Assembly (NCBI GenBank): GCA_900548415.1
Contig: URKO01000104.1
Coordinates: forward strand, 1-5,431
Direction: 5' to 3'
DNA: 5,431 nt
From: an uncultured Porphyromonas sp.
GTDB taxonomy: Bacteria; Bacteroidota; Bacteroidia; Bacteroidales; Porphyromonadaceae
Shown here: piece by piece, positions 1 to 5,431 of the stretch
Position numbering within the stretch: the stretch's first letter is position 1
How the letters are laid out: each line of letters opens with the position of its first letter
Translations under genes and position numbers: made by a program
Notes under the pieces: model-generated
The model's database searches: none
The model's input: only the letters and a program-made list of their open reading frames with translations
Told to the model about the DNA's origin: nothing

Positions 1-219
1 CGCCTTGTCGCCAGCACCCGTCAGGACCACCACATTGATACTCTGATCCTCACGGCAGATGCGCAGAGCGTCGCTCATCTCGGCCGTTGTGGTCGGCGTA
101 AAAGCGTTGCGGTAGCGCTCACGATTGATTGTGATGCGCGCGATGCCGTTGTAGTAGTCGAAGAGGATATCTTCGTACGCTTTGAGGGGCTTCCATACCC
201 GTTGGTTCTTTTCACTCAT
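1..219 (-). CDS. menB: MenB, 1,4-dihydroxy-2-naphthoyl-CoA synthase (N-terminal 73 codons, cut by window edge)
   Basis: MenB is a crotonase-family enzyme that closes the second ring of the naphthoquinone by converting O-succinylbenzoyl-CoA to 1,4-dihydroxy-2-naphthoyl-CoA in the cytoplasm. Only the N-terminus is present. The frame is open from ATG at 219 to base 1 and gives 73 residues. An entry strand (residues 15-33, [19 protein letters not shown]) is followed by ERYRNAF (34-40) and [11 protein letters not shown] (63-73). These match the start of MenB, where the last motif runs into the oxyanion-hole segment that lies just beyond the edge. The ATG overlaps the menD stop in an ATGA (216-219), so translational coupling is likely. 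A purine-rich AGAGAAGAG lies just upstream, inside menD. The position directly after menD separates it from generic enoyl-CoA hydratases. The truncation is due to the window, not to a lesion. Confidence 0.93.
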   Translation of the reverse strand, partial: MSEKNQRVWKPLKAYEDILFDYYNGIARITINRERYRNAFTPTTTAEMSDALRICREDQSINVVVLTGAGDKA

Positions 220-1943
220 AACTCTTCTCTTGGTTGTAATTGCTTGAAATAGGTCTGTAGTTCGGCGATCTCATCCTCTGAGGAGACGAAAGCCTCGAGG
301 AGACGCGGACGCTCGGCGGGTCCGACGAAGTAAGCCATCGTCTCCTCCAACTCGCTCGCCTCGTGTACCGACAGGTACTCCCAGCCACAGCTCTCCGCCC
401 AGCCCTGCGCTCTTAGCTGATGCTCGGCAGTGATGTAGCGTTGCGAGAGGCGGTCCATCTCTAAGGTCGGCAGACTCTGGAAGATGCTCCCCCTCTGGTT
501 GTTGAGCAGTAGCACCCGCACATTGCTTCCTACCTCAGGCAGCCCCAGCGCATTGAGATCGTAGAAGAAGCTCAGGTCGCCGATGACGATGAAGTGCCGC
601 TCCTCGGCTCTCTGGCGGGCGAAGCCTAAGGCGGTCGAGAGCGAACCCTCTATGCCACTGGTGCCTCGGTTGCAAAGCGTGAGGAGCCGACGAGGCTTGC
701 GAAAAAGCTCCGCATAGCGCACCGACGAACTGTTAGCCAGGTGTAGCACGCAAGGCTCTTCGGGTAGATGGCTTAGGAGGCTCCCCACCACTGCCAGAGA
801 ACTGTAGCGTGTTGTCGGAGATGGTAGTCGATCAATACGCTCCCGCCAGTGACGTGCATAGGGCGAGCTAGCACAGCCCGCCAAGCTCTGAGCCATTGTC
901 TCAAGAAATGGTTCAACAGGTGCTATGATTTGCTCGGTGAGACTGCAGAAGAGGTCTACCACCGAGGGATCAGGCGACAGGTGCCACGTCTCCCGTGGCG
1001 GGTAGCTGCGCAGGTACTGCTTCAGCTTGTTGGAGACGATATGTCCGCCGAGGGTGATTAGCAGGTCGGGCTGTAGTGCTCGTCGATCCACCTCGCTGAG
1101 TGACGCTAGGAACGCATCGAGCGAACAGATCGATACGGGGCTATTCGATAGCGACTCTCCGATACAGAGAAATTGCTCCCGCAAGTTTTGTGGAAAGTTA
1201 TCCCCCGTACTCGTCGCAGCAGACCAACTTTCCTGTCCTACTAGTATCATCTTGCGCTCGAACGTGACGATTCGGCTTAGCAAGGACTCAACCGCCTGCG
1301 CATCGATACTATACGGATAAAGTTGCTGAATCCGACGTCCTGGCTGCATCCCAATGGCCCGTCTATCGCTGGACTCAGGGGCGTGCTTTGCTGAAGTTGG
1401 CGGGAGCAAGGAGATGCCCGGGTCGCTGATCGGTACGTTGATCTGCACGGGACCAGGAAGCGGAGCCAAAGCTGCGAGGAGAGCTTCGTTGACCAGACGA
1501 TTGCAGTACCACCGCTCCTCCTCGGTGTGAGGCTCTGGCAGGTGCCCCGCTTTGCGCACCAGTGAGCCGAAGAGTCCTGGCTGAGGCAGCGTTTGTCCAG
1601 CCCACTGTCCGATCCAACGCTCAGGTCTATCGGCCGACAGAACAATCAGTGGCACCCCTTGATAGTAAGCCTCCGCGACAGCTGGGTGAAGGTTTGCCAC
1701 CGCCGTGCCAGAGGTACAGCACACCACGACCGCTCGATGCGTGGCGAGAGCCAAGCCGAGCGCGTAGAAGCCCGCGCTACGCTCATCGATGATCGAGTGG
1801 CAGGTCGCTCCCGCAAGCTGGTGGCTGAGCGCATGCACGAGCGGCGCATTGCGACTACCTGGGCATAGCACCACATCACGCACACCATGTGCCTGAAGCA
1901 GAGCAACTAGTTCGCTGATCACAGGATCTTCCATCGGTATCAT
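216..1943 (-). CDS. menD: MenD, SEPHCHC synthase (thiamine-diphosphate enzyme of menaquinone synthesis)
   Basis: MenD joins 2-oxoglutarate, decarboxylated on thiamine diphosphate, to isochorismate to give SEPHCHC, the committed step to menaquinone. Numbered from ATG 1943 it has 575 residues, close to the family's usual 550-580. The N-terminal Pyr domain holds CPGSR (27-31), the ThDP-activating glutamate E54 in [15 protein letters not shown] (77-84) and ADRP (104-107). The C-terminal PP domain holds NSSSVR (404-409) and NRGTSGIEG (425-433), which match substrate-contact segments of E. coli MenD. It also has the metal/ThDP signature GDLSF (455-459) with the paired N481-N482. No key residue is missing. 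An in-frame GTG at 1946 would add one residue. ATG 1943 is preferred because it lies six bases after a perfect AGGAGG, while the GTG lies only three bases after it. The gene follows menF by about ten bases and overlaps menB by four. Confidence 0.97.
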   Translation of the reverse strand: MIPMEDPVISELVALLQAHGVRDVVLCPGSRNAPLVHALSHQLAGATCHSIIDERSAGFYALGLALATHRAVVVCCTSGTAVANLHPAVAEAYYQGVPLIVLSADRPERWIGQWAGQTLPQPGLFGSLVRKAGHLPEPHTEEERWYCNRLVNEALLAALAPLPGPVQINVPISDPGISLLPPTSAKHAPESSDRRAIGMQPGRRIQQLYPYSIDAQAVESLLSRIVTFERKMILVGQESWSAATSTGDNFPQNLREQFLCIGESLSNSPVSICSLDAFLASLSEVDRRALQPDLLITLGGHIVSNKLKQYLRSYPPRETWHLSPDPSVVDLFCSLTEQIIAPVEPFLETMAQSLAGCASSPYARHWRERIDRLPSPTTRYSSLAVVGSLLSHLPEEPCVLHLANSSSVRYAELFRKPRRLLTLCNRGTSGIEGSLSTALGFARQRAEERHFIVIGDLSFFYDLNALGLPEVGSNVRVLLLNNQRGSIFQSLPTLEMDRLSQRYITAEHQLRAQGWAESCGWEYLSVHEASELEETMAYFVGPAERPRLLEAFVSSEDEIAELQTYFKQLQPREEL

Positions 1944-1949
1944 CACGCT

Positions 1950-1955
1950 CCTCCT
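1950..1955 (-). promoter_or_regulatory. Strong Shine-Dalgarno site of menD
   Basis: The minus strand reads TAAAGGAGGAGCGTGATG here. AGGAGG starts directly after the menF TAA stop (1956-1958) and lies six bases before ATG 1943. The site decides between the GTG (1946) and ATG (1943) starts. It also means ribosomes ending menF cover the menD initiation region, so the two are probably coupled. A perfect SD is notable because Bacteroidetes genes, the inferred host group, often lack one. Confidence 0.75.
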
Positions 1956-3095
1956 TTACCTTATAAGACTATGTATTGCCGAGAGCTTATGCAGCACCTC
2001 CTGCCACTCGCTTTCGAGACTGGACCCACGCACGATGCCGCCCCCCGCATAGAGTCGCAGAGCCTGCTCGGGGAGCAACTGCAGACAGCGTATCTGGACA
2101 AAGAGATCGACGCACCGCTCAGGCTCATACCACCCCAGGAAGCCTGAATAATAAGAACGCCCCGAGGTCTCCTCCTCGAGGATCACACGCTGCGCCACCC
2201 GCTGAGGCGTGCCACAGATCGCTGGCGTAGGGTGAAGACGCTCCGCCAAGGTTATCGGCGCATAGCCGTCGGGAAGCTGCAAAGCAAAGCGCGCCTGCAG
2301 ATGTTGTAATGCGCCGGTCGTTGTCGTCTCGACCGCAAGCGCATGGTAAGGGATTCCCTCCTGCTCTAGTAGCTCTCCGATGAAGCGCTGCACGTAGCGA
2401 TGCTCCCGTCTATTCTTCTCACTCCAGAGGGGCGGCTCGCCATCTCGTTGCCGAGGCATCGTCCCAGCCAGTGCTACCGTCTGCCAGCGCGTGCCATCAC
2501 CTCTAAGGAGCATCTCTGGGGTAGCACAGAGCCACAGCCCCGTCTGAGGCGTGTAGCAGAGCGACACGAAGGCACGCGGATAGTGCGTCAAGGCTTTGTC
2601 AAAGGCTGCAACCTCTTGTGCCGTAGCGATGCTGGGCAGCTCGACACGATGCGCCAAGACCAGCTTCTCCGCCACCCCTTCCTCTAGATGCTCCATAAAG
2701 CGATCGAAGGTCGTACGATAACTATCGGGCAACGCTTGTGGTATCGGAGCCACAGGAGGAAAGCCTTCGAGTGCCTTATCGTCGCCCTCCGTGAGCTGTA
2801 GCACCCTCGCCTCCTGCTCCTCTTCGATCCAGAGCATCGGTGTCTCAGCCGTCACGGCGAAGGGCGCTATCAAGAAGCCTGCTAAATGTTCCCGACCCCT
2901 TAGCTCCTCAGCAGTAGTCTCCACAGCCCGGGCTGGGTGATGAAGCCCAATCTCACGCACCGTACGCCCCTCGCCAGGTAGGCGAAAGCAGGCAAAAGGG
3001 GCGTAGCGATTCATTCGCTCCTCCACCAGTGTGGTTAGTTCGTTGCCATTACAGCTACGACCTCTTTGCGCCTTATGAGATGCTATGTCATGCAC
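1956..3095 (-). CDS. menF: Isochorismate synthase (MenF type)
   Basis: This chorismate-binding enzyme isomerises chorismate to isochorismate, the entry step to menaquinone. The 379 residues match the compact single-domain members of the family. Alignment by eye to E. coli EntC/MenF gives general base K144 (EKLVLAHR), general acid E194 in ATPEML fifty residues later, and ALAGT (208-212). E231 in EKNRREH and E363/E366 in ESEWQE are candidate magnesium ligands. HPTPAICGTP (288-297) and GGGIV (351-355) are also present, so it should be active. Its place before menD favours the menaquinone role over siderophore or salicylate synthesis. The start is uncertain. GTG 3095 is the first possible start after an in-frame stop and keeps the helix NELTTLVEERMNRY before PFACFRLPGE. 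ATG 3014 (residue 28) has a better ribosome site but would remove most of that helix. No frameshift is seen. Confidence 0.93.
   Translation of the reverse strand: MHDIASHKAQRGRSCNGNELTTLVEERMNRYAPFACFRLPGEGRTVREIGLHHPARAVETTAEELRGREHLAGFLIAPFAVTAETPMLWIEEEQEARVLQLTEGDDKALEGFPPVAPIPQALPDSYRTTFDRFMEHLEEGVAEKLVLAHRVELPSIATAQEVAAFDKALTHYPRAFVSLCYTPQTGLWLCATPEMLLRGDGTRWQTVALAGTMPRQRDGEPPLWSEKNRREHRYVQRFIGELLEQEGIPYHALAVETTTTGALQHLQARFALQLPDGYAPITLAERLHPTPAICGTPQRVAQRVILEEETSGRSYYSGFLGWYEPERCVDLFVQIRCLQLLPEQALRLYAGGGIVRGSSLESEWQEVLHKLSAIHSLIR
3020..3024 (-). promoter_or_regulatory. Possible Shine-Dalgarno site for an internal menF start
   Basis: On the minus strand GGAGG is followed by AGCGA and then ATG at 3014, an in-frame menF codon (residue 28). 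The spacing of five bases is good. The bases also encode Glu-Glu-Arg in the longer protein, so the match may be chance. If used, it would give a 352-residue MenF lacking the first helix. Confidence 0.35.
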
Positions 3096-3140
3096 TGCTC
3101 TATTTCTTCGGGGTCTAACTGTCGGTGATCGCTGTGCTGG
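3096..3140 (-). other. 45-base rel-menF gap, no terminator or promoter seen
   Basis: Between the rel TAG and the menF GTG there is no GC-rich hairpin with a T-run and no Bacteroidetes-type -7 box (TAnnTTTG). A purine stretch, GAAGAAATAGAG, lies just before the GTG and may serve as a weak ribosome site. All 15 codons in the menF frame are sense codons with no ATG, GTG or TTG, so menF cannot start further upstream. The spacing is compatible with co-transcription of rel and the men genes. Confidence 0.5.
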
Positions 3141-5339
3141 CTACTGCTCGAGGCGCACTTGTTGCACCCCTTTGATACTTTGTAGTTGCGCTTGTAGGGC
3201 AAAGAGCGCTTGCCGCTCCCCCTCTCTAAAGGTAAAGGTGCCGTGCCAAAGCCCCCCGTCGAGTTGCTGCTCCTCGTTGAGCAGCGTGCAGTCGTCCGCT
3301 TGATGCAACGTAGAGATGACGCGTCCTATCGCGACAGCGTCATGGAGAGCCGTCACATAGAGCGTCGCCACCACCGTAGAACTCTCCATACCGCGCCAGC
3401 GAGCTGGCAAGACACGATCTCCGTGACGCCCTAAGATGTCGATGGCGTTGGGGCAGTTGCGGGTATGTATCTTCAGTCCTGACTTGGAGGGATAGGCAAA
3501 GATTTCGTCGCCCATCTTAGGGTTGCAGCAGCTAGCCAGTGTGTACTCTAGCCCCTTGAAGTCTGCCGTAGAGACCACAATCTCCCGTCCGTCGGGGGCC
3601 TCTGTCGACTTGATCGCAGTCGGTGTCGGAGCCACCCGTCTGCTCTCGGCAGCACGAGCCTCCGCCTCGGCACAAAGCTCCGCATACTGATCGAGGAAGT
3701 TCGGCACATTGATCCGCTCCTCGGAGAGGTCTATGAAGAAATCCATATTCCCCTTGTACCCCATCTTGCGTAGGAGGGTGGTGAAGATAGACTCTTGGTA
3801 GACGAGATGTCTATTCTTAAAGCGTCTCTCGAGTAGTTCCTTGCCCGCTTGCAGTCCGCTCTCCTGCTGGTCACGTATCGCTTGGCGTATCTTGTTCTTA
3901 GCCTTGCGTGTGGTGACCGACTGGAGCCAGTCTACGGAGGGACGCTGGTTCTTTGCCGTGGTGATGCTGATGACATCGCCATTCTTCAGCTTGTCTCTCA
4001 GCTTAGCGCGCTTGCCATTGACCTGTGCGCTCTGCGCCATCAGCCCCACATTAGAGTGTATCGCAAAGGCAAAGTCTAGGACCGTAGCCCCCTTCGGCAG
4101 TCGTATCATCTGCCCCGTGGGGGTAAAGACAAAAATATCTCTCGACTCGACTCGGAGGGAGAGCTGTGCATTAGCCTTCTCCTTATCCCCCGCCAAGTCT
4201 TCGATCACCTGCCGCATACTGGTGAGCTGCGAGTCGAGGCTAGCCTCTCCTGTGATGCCCTTGTAGCGCCAGTGCGCAGCCATACCGCTCTCAGCGATGC
4301 GATCCATGCGGGTGGTGCGGATCTGTATCTCTACGCTCTTGCCCTCAGGCCCCTGTACGGTGATCTGTAGCGACTCATAGCCGTTTGCCTTAGGCTGCGA
4401 GATCCAGTCGCGGAGGCGCTTCGTATTGGGCGTGTAGAGATCCGTCACGATCGAGTAAACGAGCCAGCACGCCTCGTACTCCTCCTCGGGCGGGGCATCG
4501 ATGATGATGCGCATGGCTGAGAGGTCGTGGATCTCCTCAAAGGAGACCCCTTTGTTGCGCATCTTGTTCATAATCGAGGTAAAAGTCTTGCTCCTCGACT
4601 TGATTGTGTAGGGCCAGCGAAGGGGGAGTTCCTCAAGTTTGGCCCGAATGGGAGCTACAAACCCCTCCATATACTCTTGGCGTGCCACGATCGTCTGCCC
4701 CATCAGCCCCTTGATCTCGTAGTAATGCTCGGGGTCGGTGTACTTAAAGATCAAGTCCTCCATCTGGCTCTTGATCTTGTAAAGCCCTAGGCGGTGAGCC
4801 GTCGGCACGAAGAGCACCTGCGCCACCTGAGCAAGCATCACTCTACTGCTCTCGTCCATGCGCTCCTTGGCATATACCAACTTATTGAGGCACTCCACAA
4901 GAAGTATCAAGACGACACGTATATCTTCGGCGATGGTCAGGAGAAACTCCTCTCCCTGATCTGCCTGACGTAGGTCGTAGCGATGGTACAACTCATGCGT
5001 CTGTGCCAGACGCTCTATGAGGGGGAGTGTGCCAGGCGGACAAAGCTCCTCGACCTCTTGCGCCGTGATGGTTCCGCGGATGTATGGAGGCTCTAGTAGG
5101 ACTGCCGAGATCGAGACGACACCCAGCCCTATCTCGTCGCAGAGCAGCTGAGCCATCTCAGCTTGCTCCATAAAGGTCTCCCGATCGTCCTCTCCTGCAC
5201 TAGCTCCATACTGCCCCTCACGGATGAGTCGCTCGAGTAGCTCCCGATAAGGTGCCACATAGCTCGCCACCCCCAGCTGATCTGCTGTCCGGAGGAGGTA
5301 GCGCATGAGCTCCTGATCATCTCTGTGATGGGTCGGCAT
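3141..5339 (-). CDS. Long RelA/SpoT-family (p)ppGpp synthetase with degenerate hydrolase domain
   Basis: This stringent-response enzyme should transfer pyrophosphate from ATP to GTP/GDP to make (p)ppGpp, probably sensing stalled ribosomes. Its 732 residues show the full long-RSH layout: degenerate HD region (about 25-200), synthetase (about 225-360), TGS (about 400-463), helical linker, zinc-finger domain with C604, C605, H625 and C629, and C-terminal ACT (about 654-732). The synthetase keeps R249-x-K251, D272 in HDLSAMR, stacking Y321 in NGYESLQ, and E337 in VEIQIRT. The loop usually RxKD (bifunctional) or ExDD (RelA) reads RLRD (308-311). In the HD region the HDxxED motif is replaced by about LEPPYI (82-87), and the usual LADRLHNMRT by LVECLNKLVY (147-156), so hydrolysis is probably lost. 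It thus behaves like a RelA and needs a separate hydrolase. No gene symbol is given because relA and spoT are both applied to such proteins. ATG 5339 is preferred over ATG 5306. Confidence 0.95.
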   Translation of the reverse strand: MPTHHRDDQELMRYLLRTADQLGVASYVAPYRELLERLIREGQYGASAGEDDRETFMEQAEMAQLLCDEIGLGVVSISAVLLEPPYIRGTITAQEVEELCPPGTLPLIERLAQTHELYHRYDLRQADQGEEFLLTIAEDIRVVLILLVECLNKLVYAKERMDESSRVMLAQVAQVLFVPTAHRLGLYKIKSQMEDLIFKYTDPEHYYEIKGLMGQTIVARQEYMEGFVAPIRAKLEELPLRWPYTIKSRSKTFTSIMNKMRNKGVSFEEIHDLSAMRIIIDAPPEEEYEACWLVYSIVTDLYTPNTKRLRDWISQPKANGYESLQITVQGPEGKSVEIQIRTTRMDRIAESGMAAHWRYKGITGEASLDSQLTSMRQVIEDLAGDKEKANAQLSLRVESRDIFVFTPTGQMIRLPKGATVLDFAFAIHSNVGLMAQSAQVNGKRAKLRDKLKNGDVISITTAKNQRPSVDWLQSVTTRKAKNKIRQAIRDQQESGLQAGKELLERRFKNRHLVYQESIFTTLLRKMGYKGNMDFFIDLSEERINVPNFLDQYAELCAEAEARAAESRRVAPTPTAIKSTEAPDGREIVVSTADFKGLEYTLASCCNPKMGDEIFAYPSKSGLKIHTRNCPNAIDILGRHGDRVLPARWRGMESSTVVATLYVTALHDAVAIGRVISTLHQADDCTLLNEEQQLDGGLWHGTFTFREGERQALFALQAQLQSIKGVQQVRLEQ

Positions 5340-5343
5340 GGCG

Positions 5344-5413
5344 GTTAGAGGTTAGAGATTAGAAGTTAGAGGTTAGAGATTAGAAGTTAGAGGTTAGAGA
5401 TTAGAGATTAGAG
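5344..5413. repeat. Heptanucleotide tandem array with 21-bp higher-order period, next to the rel start
   Basis: Ten contiguous 7-bp units fit RTTAGAR. With A = GTTAGAG, B = ATTAGAA and C = ATTAGAG, the plus-strand order is A A B, A A B, A A C, C. The first two 21-bp triplets (5344-5364, 5365-5385) are identical and the third (5386-5406) differs at one base. A degenerate unit GGGAGAG follows at 5414-5420. Only GGCG (5340-5343) separates the array from the rel ATG, so it occupies the 5' leader or promoter region of rel. In the sense of rel it is a pyrimidine-rich run of CTCTAAC-like units with no Shine-Dalgarno sequence. Each unit holds TAG on the plus strand and TAA on the minus strand, so 21 bp stop all six frames. 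There are no spacers, so this is not CRISPR. Confidence 0.95.
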
Positions 5414-5431
5414 GGGAGAGAAGCTAGGAAA

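Noticed and set aside
1..219. Truncated or broken enoyl-CoA hydratase pseudogene
   Set aside because: The frame is intact up to the edge and matches the MenB N-terminus. The truncation comes from the window boundary.
1277..1645. 122-codon frame on the minus strand inside menD
   Set aside because: It overlaps the intact menD frame in a different phase, and its product is Ser/Arg-rich with no recognisable motif. It is a shadow, not a nested gene.
849..2687. Several 70-97 codon plus-strand frames opposite menD and menF
   Set aside because: All are antisense to complete enzymes with intact motifs. Their products look like reverse-strand translations of GC-rich codons.
3096..3140. Rho-independent terminator between rel and menF
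   Set aside because: No convincing inverted repeat and no T-run follow the rel stop.
3841..4266. Open frame of 141 codons on the plus strand, antisense to rel
   Set aside because: It lies wholly inside a strongly conserved rel region (TGS and synthetase). Its product shows no recognisable domain and it has no associated start signals, so it is a shadow of the real gene.
5306..5339. Internal rel start at ATG 5306 with AGGAG upstream
   Set aside because: The AGGAG lies only three bases before that ATG, which is too close. It would also shorten the N-terminal helical region, so ATG 5339 is kept.
5344..5413. CRISPR array or IS/transposon end
   Set aside because: The units are contiguous 7-mers with no unique spacers, no inverted-repeat ends and no transposase nearby.
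5340..5431. Bacteroidetes-type promoter (TTG and TAnnTTTG boxes) for rel
   Set aside because: No TAnnTTTG or close match is seen on the minus strand in this stretch. The promoter may lie beyond the window edge.

Overview
The window carries four genes, all on the minus strand, so transcription runs from the right edge to the left. In that order they are a long RelA/SpoT-family (p)ppGpp synthetase (3141-5339), menF isochorismate synthase (1956-3095), menD SEPHCHC synthase (216-1943) and the first 73 codons of menB, naphthoyl-CoA synthase, which runs off the left edge (1-219). A 92-base noncoding stretch at the right edge consists almost entirely of a heptanucleotide tandem array. The coding parts look moderately GC-rich by eye (no count was made), and the array is visibly richer in A+T.

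The menF-menD-menB order, the compact isochorismate synthase and the long RelA/SpoT protein with a decayed hydrolase domain all point to the Bacteroidetes, most plausibly Bacteroidales of the Porphyromonas type. That placement is inferred from layout and protein character, not from a marker gene.

The three men genes are packed like an operon. menF stops with TAA and menD begins a few bases later behind a strong Shine-Dalgarno sequence. menD and menB overlap in an ATGA. MenF makes isochorismate from chorismate, and MenD adds the succinyl-semialdehyde unit from 2-oxoglutarate to give SEPHCHC. After MenH/MenC/MenE steps encoded elsewhere, MenB closes the naphthoate ring. Together they make the head group of menaquinone, the anaerobic respiratory quinone. 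The rel gene lies 45 bases upstream of menF with no visible terminator, so menaquinone synthesis may be co-transcribed with the stringent-response synthetase.

Most of the window is ordinary core metabolism. The points worth a second look are the heptad array touching the rel start codon, the loss of the hydrolase residues in Rel, and the menF start, which lies in the same frame as rel with a single TAG between them. I see no evidence of a novel multi-gene system, mobile element or CRISPR array.
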